Below, one piece after another: positions 33,473 to 41,607 of a stretch of 64,000 bases of DNA (positions are counted from its first letter, which is position 1; each line of letters begins with the position of its first letter). The translations under genes and the position numbers were made by a program. This DNA comes from G963668185 sp963668185 (GTDB lineage Bacteria > Chloroflexota > Dehalococcoidia > Lucifugimonadales > G963668185), in contig OY764162.1 in NCBI GenBank assembly GCA_963668185.1, positions 1,612,001 through 1,676,000 of the forward strand, written 5' to 3'. Below the pieces are notes generated by a model. It worked only from the letters and a program-made list of their open reading frames with translations. It was not told the origin of the DNA and searched no databases.

Positions 33473-34048
33473 CTACCGCGACGTCTCGCCGGTGGTCAAC
33501 TCGAACGGCAGAGCCCTATCCTCGTATCTGGCCAGCACAAAAAGCAGGTCCGCCAGCCTGTTCAGATACCTGAGCACTTCCGTGTTCGGAAACGGACGGC
33601 TCCTGTGCAGCCCCACGACGCGCCGCTCGGCACGCCTGAGGGCGCTGCGCGCCATGTCCAGCGCTGCCGATCCCGCCGATGCGCCGGGCACGATGAACGC
33701 GCGGGGCAACTGTATCTCGGCGTTCATGTCGTCGATGATCGCCTCCAGCCTGTGGACCATCTCCGGGCGTGTGACGTCGAAGTGTTCGAGCAGCTTGTCG
33801 TAGTCGTCCGGATCCGTGGCAAGCTCCGCGCCGACGGTGAACAGCTCCCGCTGCGTGGAGAGCAGCACCTCCTTGACGCGTTCATCGGCGCACTGCGCAC
33901 GCGCCAGGCCCATCGCCGAGACGGCCTCATCCACCGCGCCATAGGCCTCGCAACGGGGATCGTCTTTCGGCACGCGGCCGCCGTACAGCAGACCTGTCTC
34001 GCCCTCATCTCCCGTCTTGGTGTACACCCGTGCCGGTCCGGAACTCAT
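33473..34048 (-). CDS. Corrinoid adenosyltransferase, PduO type
   Basis: A 191-residue ATP:cob(I)alamin adenosyltransferase that makes adenosylcobalamin. The start is placed at ATG 34048, where RVYTKTGDEGETGLLYGG (ATP-binding N-terminus) begins; the open frame runs 30 codons upstream without family similarity. CEAYGAVDEAVSAMG, FIVPGASAGSAALDMAR and RYLNRLADLLFVLAR are characteristic. The protein implies that the cell uses B12-dependent enzymes. It is the first gene of the minus-strand his transcription unit and is divergent from dnaJ. Confidence 0.92.
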   Translation of the reverse strand: MSSGPARVYTKTGDEGETGLLYGGRVPKDDPRCEAYGAVDEAVSAMGLARAQCADERVKEVLLSTQRELFTVGAELATDPDDYDKLLEHFDVTRPEMVHRLEAIIDDMNAEIQLPRAFIVPGASAGSAALDMARSALRRAERRVVGLHRSRPFPNTEVLRYLNRLADLLFVLARYEDRALPFELTTGETSR

Positions 34049-34230
34049 AGGTCGGCAATTGTACCGCAGCCGGCCCGGCGCGTTTGGGCAGCTGCCTGTG
34101 CAAAAATGCCCGGCCGTGCGGTCCATTAAAGCCGTCATCCTTATAGTGTTTGCTATACCTTATATGCCTCAGTCACATAAAAGTCTGCTAAGATTGTGAG
34201 GCCATAGGGAAACGATCTGGAACTCAGGGA

Positions 34231-35094
34231 ATGGCCGACTACTACGATGTGCTGGGCGTCTCCCGGGACGCCGACGAAAAGACCATAAGGCAGTCATACC
34301 GCAAGCTCGCGCGCCAGTTTCACCCTGACCTGAACCCGGGGAACGACGAAGCTGCCGGGAAGTTCAAGGAGATCAACGAAGCGTACGAGGCGCTCTCCCA
34401 CTCCGAGACACGCGAGAAGTACGACAAGTACGGCGACCAGTGGAAGTACGCGGACCAGTTCGAAGAGCGCGCGGCGACGGGATCGCCTTTCGGCGGGCAC
34501 TCATCAGGCTACGGCGGTTCCCGTGGGTTCAGCTTCGATATGTTCGGCGACGTCGGCGATCTCTTCGGCGGATTCGGAAGCGCGGGCAGGTACTCGGCAG
34601 GCCCCTCGCGCCTGACGACGCAGGTCGATCTATCGCTGGAGGAGGCCTATCACGGGGCGCTCCGCACCATCGCACTCACCGAGCCCACCGGAACGCGGAG
34701 GTTCGAAGTGAAGATACCGCCGGGCGTCGACACCGGCTCGGTAGTCACAGTCAGGCCCTCGTCAGACCGGGAGCTCCAGGTCGAGACCACGGTGCTTCCC
34801 CACGCAAGGTTCATACGCCGCGGCCCGGACCTGTACACGGACGTCAACGTCTCGATGTTCGACGCGCTGCTCGGCGGAGAGGCCGAGGTCAACACGATCA
34901 CGGGGCGGGTGAGCCTGAAGGTGCCCGAAGGAAGCCAGAACGGCCAGCGCATCCGCCTGTCCGGGCGCGGCATGCCGGTCCTGAAAACCCCGGACAAGAA
35001 GGGCGACCTTTTCGTAACCCTCAGGCCGCAGCTTCCGAAGGACCTGTCCGGCGAGCAGCGGGAACTGGTAGAGAAGCTCAAGGCGGTCAGCTAG
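34231..35094 (+). CDS. DnaJ/CbpA-type co-chaperone without zinc fingers
   Basis: A 287-residue J-protein. The J-domain has the HPD motif in RQFHPDLNPGND; a Gly/Phe region follows (about 90-125), and two beta-rich C-terminal substrate domains (DLSLEEAYHGALRTI, VSLKVPEGSQNGQRIRLSGRG). The four CxxCxGxG zinc repeats of DnaJ are absent, so it is CbpA/DnaJ2-like. It stimulates a DnaK ATPase. The hspR gene follows after 16 bases, the usual arrangement for stress-repressor control. Confidence 0.92.
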   Translation: MADYYDVLGVSRDADEKTIRQSYRKLARQFHPDLNPGNDEAAGKFKEINEAYEALSHSETREKYDKYGDQWKYADQFEERAATGSPFGGHSSGYGGSRGFSFDMFGDVGDLFGGFGSAGRYSAGPSRLTTQVDLSLEEAYHGALRTIALTEPTGTRRFEVKIPPGVDTGSVVTVRPSSDRELQVETTVLPHARFIRRGPDLYTDVNVSMFDALLGGEAEVNTITGRVSLKVPEGSQNGQRIRLSGRGMPVLKTPDKKGDLFVTLRPQLPKDLSGEQRELVEKLKAVS

Positions 35095-35110
35095 GCGCGC
35101 AATCAAGGTC

Positions 35111-35455
35111 ATGTTCGAGCACAGAGACATCATAGACTCGGACGAGCCGGTGTTTGTCATCAGCGTGGCGGCGAGGATGATCGGCGTCCGCACTCAGACG
35201 CTGCGATACTACGAGCGCCTGGGGCTGGTCTCGCCGGCGCGGACTCCCGGCAATCAGCGCGTGTACTCCCGGCGTGACGTCGCTCGCGTGCAGCACATCC
35301 GGCGCTTGATGGACGACCTGGGCGTCAATCTCGCCGGCGTGGAAGTGGTTCTGAAGCTATTGGTGCAATTGCGCGAGGCAGAGGCGGAGATCGAGCGTCT
35401 CCAAGAAGAAAACGAACTGCTTCTGAGCCGGGTCCGGCGGGCGTCACGTCCCTGA
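35111..35455 (+). CDS. hspR: HspR-like MerR-family heat-shock repressor
   Basis: A 114-residue MerR-type regulator. FVISVAARMIGVRTQTLRYY is the winged-helix DNA-binding part (ending in YERLGLVSPAR), followed by NQRVYSRRDVARVQHIRRLM and a C-terminal coiled coil LREAEAEIERLQEENELLL. HspR binds HAIR operators and represses dnaK, clpB and dnaJ genes. The gene is coupled to the J-protein gene. Half-sites of HAIR type occur near clpC at 9.27 kb but I find none directly before dnaJ. Confidence 0.88.
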   Translation: MFEHRDIIDSDEPVFVISVAARMIGVRTQTLRYYERLGLVSPARTPGNQRVYSRRDVARVQHIRRLMDDLGVNLAGVEVVLKLLVQLREAEAEIERLQEENELLLSRVRRASRP

Positions 35456-35637
35456 ATCTTAGGCCGGCACACCCCGTGCGGCGGATGCCAACGTTCTTCC
35501 TGATGGCCGGCGGCTCTTACAATCGATCTCGCCAGGTACATGCCCATCGGCACGATGCTGAACGGGAAGCGAACGCGGGGCTATGGGTGAGCGCTCGGCA
35601 GGCCTGGGCAAATGGCGACGCCTTTCGGATAGACACG

Positions 35638-35643
35638 TATACT
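35638..35643 (+). promoter_or_regulatory. -10 box TATACT seven bases before higB ATG
   Basis: TATACT is followed by seven bases and the ATG at 35651. This is the same spacing as in the two leaderless promoters at 13.5 and 47.3 kb. The -35 region is poor, so the promoter may need help or be weak. Confidence 0.4.
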
Positions 35644-35650
35644 TTTCTCG

Positions 35651-35941
35651 ATGATAATTCGGTCTGTCCGGCATAGAGGGTTGCGGAGGCTGATTGAGTA
35701 CAATAGCAGTCAGTACATTCAGCATGAGTTGATTGAACGTGTAAGATCAGTCGTGGCGGCCCTGGCAGCAGCTGAGAGCATGAGCGGTCTCATAGAGACT
35801 GCGCCGCGCGGTTGGCGCATTCACAGGCTATCGGGCGAACGCCGGGACGAATGGAGCATTTCCGTATCAAGGAATTGGCGCATTGTGTTCCGAGAAGCGG
35901 ACCAACGCATTGACGGCTTGAATCTGGAGGACTACCACTAA
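35651..35941 (+). CDS. higB: HigB-like toxin (RelE/ParE superfamily)
   Basis: A 96-residue mRNA interferase-type toxin. IIRSVRHRGLRRLIEY opens it as in HigB; the conserved end GWRIHRLSGERRDEWSISVS then NWRIVFREADQRIDGL and LEDYH matches the plasmid-maintenance killer family, including the Arg/Tyr residues expected to act on ribosome-bound mRNA. The antitoxin-like gene follows with an overlap TAATG, toxin first, as is normal for higBA. There is no clear ribosome-binding site. Confidence 0.9.
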   Translation: MIIRSVRHRGLRRLIEYNSSQYIQHELIERVRSVVAALAAAESMSGLIETAPRGWRIHRLSGERRDEWSISVSRNWRIVFREADQRIDGLNLEDYH

Positions 35942-36957
35942 TGGCCGCCGAAGGGATCAAGGTTAGAATGGCGCCGCCTCATCCGGGCCGCTTCATACGA
36001 GCGGAGGTTGTGGATGATCTGGGCCTGGACGTGGCTGAGGCAGCTGAAATTCTGGGCGTTCGCCAAGCTGCGTTGTCCGACCTGCTAACCGAGCAAGCCG
36101 CCTTGTCACCTGATATGGCGAAGCGCGTAGAGAAGGCGTTCGGCGTGGGAAGCGATCTCTTGCTTCGATTGCAAGCTTGGTATGACGCCTCTCAATCACA
36201 AGCTCCGACGGAAGCAATGCCCGACCTCAAGGGCAAGCTTGCTGAAGAGGTCGCTAACACGTCGTTTCGGCGTCGAGTTGCCAAGACTTGGCGCGAGGGA
36301 ACTTACCTGAGCCGCAGTGAGATCTTTGGACCAGGAGACGGCCTGCGCCCTACTTACAAGAACGTCAACCTCGATTGGCAGCTTGACGTGCCTGCCGTGG
36401 GATTGGTCGGCAAGCATTACGAGCCCGGGGGCCTGGTCCTAATCTCAGTGAATCCGGCCGGGGGTAAAGACGAGTACGCATCGAGCCCGCACAGCGACTT
36501 GGTGTACGAACGCTACTTGGACCTGCGAGAGTTGGATGACGTACATCTACTCTTCGAAGAGTCCAACAATGCGCTACTAGCCAGCATGCCCAACTGGAGA
36601 TTCACCAAGCGGCGTGTAAGCGAGGTCCTCAAATCTGCGGGCAAAGGCTTGAATGAAATTGCGTTTCTCTACGTCGTTCCATTCAGGACAAAGGGCGATG
36701 GCGGAAGCAACATGAATCCCAAGTATATCCAGAATGGATATGCGAACCATTTGAAAGCACAACTAAATGCTGTCTCGCCAGGGCACATCATCGCTCTGGA
36801 CAAGCCATCCAAGGAAGCCGCAGCCGCATACAAGAAGGAATCATGTTCCGGCGTCGAGGTCATCTACGTTACCGGCCGGCGCAATGGCCATGCGGAAAGG
36901 CAGGAATCGCTTGAGGCCATTCGGCGCGAGTTCCGCTTGACGTCGCGAACACACTAG
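35941..36957 (+). CDS. HigA-like antitoxin fused to a large C-terminal domain (UDG-like fold suspected)
   Basis: A 338-residue protein, more than three times the usual HigA length of about 100. Residues 1-85 are HigA: PPHPGRFIRAEVVDDLGLD, AAEILGVRQAALSDLLTEQ and SPDMAKRVEKAFGVGSDLLL form the helix-turn-helix domain that binds DNA and HigB. Residues about 130-338 form an extra alpha/beta domain: LVLISVNPAGGKDEY, EIAFLYVVPFRTKGDG, SPGHIIALDKPSKEAAAAY and EVIYVTGRRNGHAERQESL. That order of strands and the NPxG-like first motif recall the uracil-DNA-glycosylase superfamily, but the last His-Pro-Ser motif is not intact. The fusion could make the antitoxin a sensor or an enzyme. Codons are less GC-rich than neighbours. 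Confidence 0.7.
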   Translation: MAAEGIKVRMAPPHPGRFIRAEVVDDLGLDVAEAAEILGVRQAALSDLLTEQAALSPDMAKRVEKAFGVGSDLLLRLQAWYDASQSQAPTEAMPDLKGKLAEEVANTSFRRRVAKTWREGTYLSRSEIFGPGDGLRPTYKNVNLDWQLDVPAVGLVGKHYEPGGLVLISVNPAGGKDEYASSPHSDLVYERYLDLRELDDVHLLFEESNNALLASMPNWRFTKRRVSEVLKSAGKGLNEIAFLYVVPFRTKGDGGSNMNPKYIQNGYANHLKAQLNAVSPGHIIALDKPSKEAAAAYKKESCSGVEVIYVTGRRNGHAERQESLEAIRREFRLTSRTH

Positions 36958-37017
36958 CCCGTCCAATTCAACGCCGGAACTGAGACGCGTGCCAAGCGCT
37001 TCCGACGGACGCCGCGC

Positions 37018-38577
37018 CTAGTCAACCGATGCCGCGTGGTTGCCCCGCATCTCCATAATCGCCCGCGGCAGTTCCGGCAGCAGGTCGGAGGCGGCCACGC
37101 CGGCGGTGCCGATGCGCCGCCTCACGCGCTCGCCTGCCGCGCCGTGCAGGTACACGCCGAGCGCGGGGGCCTCGTGCGGCGCGACGCCCTGCGACAGCAG
37201 CCCCGCGATCGCGCCCGCCAGCACGTCGCCGGTCCCGGCCGTCGCCAGTCCGGGGTTCGCGAACGGGCTGACCGCGCCTTCGCCGTCCGGAGAGGCGACG
37301 ATCGTGTGCGCCCCCTTCAGCACGACCACGTGGCCCCATGCCCGCGCCGAGTCCAGCGCCGATGAAAGGCGGTCGGCCTGCACCTCGTCGATAGAGCGTC
37401 CCAGCAGGCGCGCCATCTCCCCGGCGTGAGGCGTGAGCACCGCCGGGCTCTCGATCCTGCGCGTCCAGTCCTCGTCGAGGCGGGCCAGCACGTTCAGCCC
37501 GTCCGCGTCGATGACCAGCGGCCGGCTGACGCCGCCCGACAACAGCAGTTCCCGCGCCATCGCCACCGTCTCCGGCGCCTGCCCCAGGCCGCAGCCGACC
37601 AGCATGGCATCGTAGCCGCTCGCCGCCTCCAGCACGACGCGCGCCGCGTCTTCGCCGGAATCAGGCAGAGGCAGGAACGTCGGCTCCGGTGACCGCGACA
37701 GTATCGCGGCCTGTAGCCGCTCAGACGCCGCGACCGTGACCAGCCCCGCGCCTGACCTCAGAGCGCCGCCCGCCGCAAGCGTGGCCGCCCCGGCGTAGTT
37801 CCGCGAGCCGGCCACGATCAGCGCCTTGCCGAAAGACCCCTTGTGGGCATCGGATGGCCTGGACGGCAGCAATTCCGCTATCCACGAGTCCGTCATCAGA
37901 CGAAGCCTTACGTCGTCGTCCAAGCCGGGCGGCAGGCCTATGTCCACGACCTCAACCTCGCCGGCCCTGTCCGCTCCGGGATGCAGGTACAGCCCGACCT
38001 TGGGATAGCCGAACGCCACCGTAACGTCGGCACGGGGGCAGGCTTCGTCCACGCTGCCGGCGTCTGCGTCCAGACCGGACGGCACGTCCAGCGCAAACAG
38101 CCGCAGGTCGGGACGACACTCCCTCTCACTCCGCAGCGCAAGCATCGCTTCTCTCAGCGCGCCCTCTATCGGACGCGACCTACCGGTCCCGAGAACGGCG
38201 TCGACCACCGCGTGGCATCGCGACAGCGGCTCTCGCAGACTGCGAACGCCGTCCTCGTGCCACGCCTCGATCATCGTGACGCCTGCCTCTCGCAGACGGT
38301 CGGACTTCGGATCCGGCTCGCGCCGCCGCGCGCACAGGGCGGCCGTGATCCGCGCACCCCACTCGTACAGCCGCCGGGCGGCCACGAGTCCGTCGCCGCC
38401 GTTGTTGCCGGGCCCGATGAGGACCAGGACAGGAACGCCGGTAAGGTGCCCCATGTGATGCCGGATGCGCCGCGCTGCCTCAAGTCCTGCTCGCTCCATC
38501 AGCGCGTCGGTCGACACGCCCGCCGATTCGGATCGTTCCTCGATCTCCCGCATCTGGGCTGAGGTAACGATCTTCAT
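37018..38577 (-). CDS. nnr: Bifunctional NAD(P)HX epimerase / ADP-dependent dehydratase
   Basis: A 519-residue repair enzyme for hydrated NAD(P)H. The N-terminal YjeF_N epimerase (about 1-215) has VLIGPGNNGGDGLVAARRL and AVVDAVLGTGRSRPIEG. The C-terminal ribokinase-like dehydratase (about 225-515) has GSFGKALIVAGSRNYAGAA, LTPHAGEMARLLGR and the catalytic TAGTGDVLAGAIAGLL. The ATG at 38577 is chosen since it overlaps the acpS stop (ATGA) and begins MKIVTSAQMREIEERS; the frame extends further only because it shadows acpS. The acpS-nnr pair is common. Confidence 0.95.
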   Translation of the reverse strand: MKIVTSAQMREIEERSESAGVSTDALMERAGLEAARRIRHHMGHLTGVPVLVLIGPGNNGGDGLVAARRLYEWGARITAALCARRREPDPKSDRLREAGVTMIEAWHEDGVRSLREPLSRCHAVVDAVLGTGRSRPIEGALREAMLALRSERECRPDLRLFALDVPSGLDADAGSVDEACPRADVTVAFGYPKVGLYLHPGADRAGEVEVVDIGLPPGLDDDVRLRLMTDSWIAELLPSRPSDAHKGSFGKALIVAGSRNYAGAATLAAGGALRSGAGLVTVAASERLQAAILSRSPEPTFLPLPDSGEDAARVVLEAASGYDAMLVGCGLGQAPETVAMARELLLSGGVSRPLVIDADGLNVLARLDEDWTRRIESPAVLTPHAGEMARLLGRSIDEVQADRLSSALDSARAWGHVVVLKGAHTIVASPDGEGAVSPFANPGLATAGTGDVLAGAIAGLLSQGVAPHEAPALGVYLHGAAGERVRRRIGTAGVAASDLLPELPRAIMEMRGNHAASVD

Positions 38578-38972
38578 ACGCTCCCGAGCACCCCATACCC
38601 TGCCTGTTCGCGCCTCTCGCCGACAACCGAAGCTACGGCGTACTCCCTGGAATGCGTCAGCGAGACCGCCAAGCTGAGAATGCCGATCCGGTCCGCCCTT
38701 CGGCGCGCCGTGCCGTGAAGCTCGATCGTAGGCGCGCTGCCGCCGATGCGTACGATCTCCACGTCCTTCCACCTTATGCCCCGGACGCCCGTGCCCAGCG
38801 CCTTCATCACGGCTTCCTTCGCGGCGAAGCGGCTCGCTAGCTGCGGCGGGCGGCCCCGGCAGTACTTGATCTCGCCGGAGGTGTAGATGCGACGCAGGAA
38901 ACGCGGCCCGTACTGCTCGTACACGCGGCGTATCCGGGCGATCTCGATAATGTCCACGCCGGTCACAAGCAT
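38574..38972 (-). CDS. acpS: Holo-[acyl-carrier-protein] synthase
   Basis: A 132-residue phosphopantetheinyl transferase that activates ACP. The start ATG 38972 gives MLVTGVDIIEIARI with the metal-binding Asp; RFAAKEAVMKALGTG holds the catalytic Glu; AVSLTHSREYAVASV ends the fold. Its stop overlaps the nnr start. The upstream gap toward parD carries one copy of the 32-base repeat. Confidence 0.93.
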   Translation of the reverse strand: MLVTGVDIIEIARIRRVYEQYGPRFLRRIYTSGEIKYCRGRPPQLASRFAAKEAVMKALGTGVRGIRWKDVEIVRIGGSAPTIELHGTARRRADRIGILSLAVSLTHSREYAVASVVGERREQAGYGVLGSV

Positions 38973-39020
38973 AGGCTCGATTATAGATTGCGCTCCAGAG
39001 CCGCACAAAGCCGCCGGGCC

Positions 39021-39052
39021 CGTTTGCCCCGAACGCGCCTGCCGATATAATC
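39021..39052 (+). repeat. Left copy of 32-bp direct repeat flanking the parD module
   Basis: This copy matches 39454-39485 at 30 of 32 positions. It ends in TATAATC and contains TTGCCC-N16-TATAAT (39024-39051), so it could serve as the parD promoter, 63 bases before its start codon. The repeat distance is 433 bases. Confidence 0.7.
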
Positions 39053-39114
39053 CGGTGCAAGTACACTTGAACAATCTCTTGCGTCGCCAACCGCTAGAGG
39101 GCTAGGGTGAGAAG

Positions 39115-39381
39115 ATGAACGTCTCGATAAGTGAGCAGAACCTAGCCCGCATAATGCGCAAAGTAGAGGCTGGCGGATACTCGTCAACAGACGACGTGCT
39201 CGACAGTGCACTAACCTTGCTGGACGAACGCGACGAAGCCCTGGAGAAGGAATTGGCCGAACTGCGCGAGGGTATTCGAAGGGGCGTAAAGCAGGCCGGC
39301 GAAGGCCAGGTTGTGTCTGCGCAGGAAGTGTTCGACGAGCTTAAGCAACGTAACGCAGCAATGAGCAGACCCTCTGAATGA
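39115..39381 (+). CDS. ParD/CopG-like ribbon-helix-helix antitoxin
   Basis: An 88-residue antitoxin. NVSISEQNLARIMRKVEAGG is the N-terminal ribbon-helix of ParD-type proteins, followed by YSSTDDVLDSALTLLDERDE and a charged C-terminal tail that normally wraps the toxin. The stop overlaps the ATG of a truncated ParE-like frame (ATGA). A promoter-like repeat lies upstream. Retention of an antitoxin after loss of its toxin is common and can act as an anti-addiction gene. Confidence 0.82.
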   Translation: MNVSISEQNLARIMRKVEAGGYSSTDDVLDSALTLLDERDEALEKELAELREGIRRGVKQAGEGQVVSAQEVFDELKQRNAAMSRPSE

Positions 39382-39509
39382 GTCGATGCGTCTTTACGAC
39401 AGAGGCTGGCGCCAACCTGTTTCAGATCCACGATTACATCGCACAGGACAGTTCGTCTGCCCCGAACGCGTCTGCCGATATAATCGGCGTATGCCAGACC
39501 CGGAGGTAA
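39378..39509 (+). pseudogene. Truncated ParE-like toxin remnant
   Basis: A 43-codon frame overlapping the parD stop. FTTEAGANLFQIHDYIAQDS corresponds to the first helix pair of ParE/RelE toxins (about 95-100 residues when intact). After SSSAPNASADIIG the frame runs into unrelated sequence and stops. The break coincides with the right 32-base repeat, which also supplies the folD promoter region. The catalytic C-terminal half is missing, so the toxin should be inactive. Confidence 0.7.
39454..39485 (+). repeat. Right copy of 32-bp direct repeat; likely folD promoter
   Basis: The copy contains TTGCCC-like and TATAAT boxes. TATAAT at 39479-39484 lies 31 bases before the folD TTG start. The same bases encode the last ParE-like residues, so either the toxin gene or the promoter was duplicated. 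Confidence 0.65.
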
Positions 39510-39515
39510 CTTAGC

Positions 39516-40415
39516 TTGACTGCCACGATTATCGACGGCGTGAAGACAGCGGAAGAGATACGCGGCGAGGTCGCCGGCGGCGTTGCGGACCTCAAGCGGG
39601 AGCACGGCGTGACGCCGGGCCTGACCGTCATCCTGGTCGGCGAGGATCCCGCCTCCGCGGTGTACGTCCGCAACAAGCAGCGCGCCGCCGCCGAGGCGGG
39701 CATGAGCGCGAGCGACATCAAGCTGCCGGAGGACACCTCCCAGGCAGACCTGCTCGCCCACGTCGAGAGCGTCAACAACAACCCCGCCGTCCACGGCCTG
39801 CTGGTGCAGCTTCCCCTGCCCGACCACATCAGCGAGAACGCGGTCATCGAGGCGATCAGCCCGATGAAGGACGTGGACGGGCTGCACCCGTTCTCGATGG
39901 GCAGGCTGATGGCCGGCAGGCCCCGTTTCGTGCCAGCCACTCCGTCGGGCGTTCAGCAGCTTCTCATGCGCTGGGGCCACGATCCAGAGGGCGCCCACGT
40001 GGTCGTGTGCGGACGCAGCAACATCGTAGGCAAGCCCGTGGCCATGCTGCTCGCGCAGCGCGAGCGCGGCGCCAACGCCACGGTCACCGTGTGCCACACG
40101 CGCACCAGGGACCTGGCGTCGGTCACTCGGCAGGCGGACATCCTGATAGCCGCCGTGGGCGTGCCTGAGTTCGTAACCGGCGAGATGGTGAGCGACGGCG
40201 TTGTCGTCATAGACGTCGGCATCAACCGCGTTGACGATGCGTCTCGCCGCAGAGGGTACCGGCTGGCCGGCGACGTGCACTTCGAGTCGGTTGCGGCGAA
40301 GGCTGCCGCAATCACGCCGGTGCCCGGCGGCGTGGGCCCCATGACCATCGCCATGCTGCTCAGCAACACGCTGCACGCCGCCCGGCTCTCCGTCGACCCC
40401 AGCCTGGACGAGTAG
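39516..40415 (+). CDS. folD: Methylenetetrahydrofolate dehydrogenase / cyclohydrolase
   Basis: A 299-residue bifunctional enzyme of one-carbon metabolism. AVYVRNKQRAAAEAGM has the catalytic Tyr and Lys; VHGLLVQLPLPDHI, PMKDVDGLHP, CGRSNIVGKPVAMLL (NADP binding) and ITPVPGGVGPMTIAMLL are all family signatures. The start is TTG at 39516, supported by GGAGG ten bases before it and the MTATIIDG N-terminus. It is preceded by the parD/ParE remnant and followed by a hairpin. Confidence 0.96.
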   Translation: MTATIIDGVKTAEEIRGEVAGGVADLKREHGVTPGLTVILVGEDPASAVYVRNKQRAAAEAGMSASDIKLPEDTSQADLLAHVESVNNNPAVHGLLVQLPLPDHISENAVIEAISPMKDVDGLHPFSMGRLMAGRPRFVPATPSGVQQLLMRWGHDPEGAHVVVCGRSNIVGKPVAMLLAQRERGANATVTVCHTRTRDLASVTRQADILIAAVGVPEFVTGEMVSDGVVVIDVGINRVDDASRRRGYRLAGDVHFESVAAKAAAITPVPGGVGPMTIAMLLSNTLHAARLSVDPSLDE

Positions 40416-40447
40416 AGGTCATGGCTTCCGAAGCCGTCAGGTAGGAG

Positions 40448-40473
40448 GCCTTTCTTAACCCCTGAAGAAAGGC
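40448..40473 (+). terminator. Hairpin after folD
   Basis: GCCTTTCTT and AAGAAAGGC form a perfect 9-base-pair stem around loop AACCCCTG. There is no T-run after it on either strand, so termination efficiency is doubtful. It precedes the promoter of the DNA methyltransferase gene. Confidence 0.5.
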
Positions 40474-40479
40474 AGAAGC

Positions 40480-40485
40480 TATAAT
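40480..40485 (+). promoter_or_regulatory. -10 box TATAAT upstream of DNA methyltransferase
   Basis: A consensus TATAAT lies 31 bases before the GTG start, just past the hairpin. The -35 region overlaps the hairpin and does not match the consensus. Confidence 0.4.
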
Positions 40486-40516
40486 GTGCTCCGCCAACCC
40501 GGACGGGGAGTGAAGA

Positions 40517-41482
40517 GTGCCGAGCAGCCAGACAGCCGATGCCGTTGACGAGAAGACCGAAGGCCGCTTGGGCTATCACACATTCAGATTCCCGCGCTCA
40601 ATTCGTGAAGACAGCCCCATGTACCGAACCAGTTTGGGAATTGGGCGCGAGCGACTCTGCGACTGTAAACCAAACCATCTCAATTGCCTTTCCGCCAAGG
40701 AGTGGCTGAAAAGCCAGTTAGGGGTATGGCAATTCAGCTACGAAGGACGGGATATCCGTGACAAGAAGGTCCACCCCGCTACGTTCCCGATATCCCTGGC
40801 TGCCAAGGTCATACGACTCTTCTCACACGAGGGTGAGCTGGTCCTGGACCCGTTCGTTGGCAGTGGCACAACGCTCGTGGCCGCTCAGGATGCCAACAGA
40901 AACGCCGTCGGATTCGACCTCCAGCAGAAGTACATCGATGTCTCGGAAGGACGGCTGACGCAAAGGAATCTGTTCACCGGCACCGAGCAACTGGCGATTC
41001 ATGATGATGCCGCCAGGATATCTGACTATCTCGATCCGGGCAGCGTGTCGCTGATACTGACTTCTCCGCCGTACGCTAATCTCTTGAACAGGGAAAGGCG
41101 AAACAAGTCCCGCAGAGACCGAAAGAACGAGCAATTGGGAGCAGTGGAGCAGTACTCACAGAATCCGCGAGACCTCGGTACGATGCCCCTGGAACAGTAC
41201 TCGCTTGAGATGCACGACCTCTTCGCGGGCATCCGCCATCTCCTGGCGCCCGGCGCTCACTGCGTCATCAACGTCCCGGACATGTGGTGGGAGAATCAGC
41301 GAATAACCATACACATATCCGTAGTGGAGGCTCTGAGGCAAGCAGGATACGAGTTCCGCAACACCATAATCTGGGACCGAACAAACATCGTAAATCGCGT
41401 CGGTATCTTCGGCTGGCCCAGCAACTACATCACGATGGGAACCACGTTCGAATATCTTTTGCACTTTCAGAACTCTCCATAG
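40517..41482 (+). CDS. Orphan DNA methyltransferase (N4-cytosine/N6-adenine type)
   Basis: A 321-residue amino-methyltransferase. The SAM motif DPFVGSGTTLVAA (about 111-123) precedes the catalytic motif LTSPPYANLLN (about 181-191). SPPY is more typical of N4-cytosine enzymes. The N-terminal 90 residues (GVWQFSYEGRDIRDKKVHPA, FPISLAAKVIRLFS) match the usual segment before motif I. The start is GTG. No restriction endonuclease gene is adjacent; the region after it to 41607 holds no clear gene. It may be a solitary epigenetic regulator or a remnant of a restriction-modification system. Codon use is slightly less GC-rich. Confidence 0.88.
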   Translation: MPSSQTADAVDEKTEGRLGYHTFRFPRSIREDSPMYRTSLGIGRERLCDCKPNHLNCLSAKEWLKSQLGVWQFSYEGRDIRDKKVHPATFPISLAAKVIRLFSHEGELVLDPFVGSGTTLVAAQDANRNAVGFDLQQKYIDVSEGRLTQRNLFTGTEQLAIHDDAARISDYLDPGSVSLILTSPPYANLLNRERRNKSRRDRKNEQLGAVEQYSQNPRDLGTMPLEQYSLEMHDLFAGIRHLLAPGAHCVINVPDMWWENQRITIHISVVEALRQAGYEFRNTIIWDRTNIVNRVGIFGWPSNYITMGTTFEYLLHFQNSP

Positions 41483-41607
41483 GTTACTCGGACTGGATGT
41501 CTCAACGTCTTAACGTACTTAGAGGGTATTGGGGTTAGTCCCGCTTCCATTTTCAAATCGCAGAGGGCTGCGACGAATGACCCTGTGCCCAAGCTGTGAA
41601 CTCCCGG

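Noticed and set aside
35456..35650. Possible gene or small RNA between hspR and higB
   Set aside because: No start with a ribosome-binding site, no family likeness and no strong hairpin with a T-run; only the -10 box of higB could be supported.
38578..39090. 5' extension of nnr
   Set aside because: It overlaps acpS entirely in another frame and has no similarity to the epimerase domain; the ATGA overlap marks the real start.
41483..41607. Continuation of the DNA methyltransferase frame after its TAG (about 38 codons, LTYLEGIGVSPASI)
   Set aside because: It looks protein-like but is short, has no start or recognised motif, and the enzyme already ends at a normal length.
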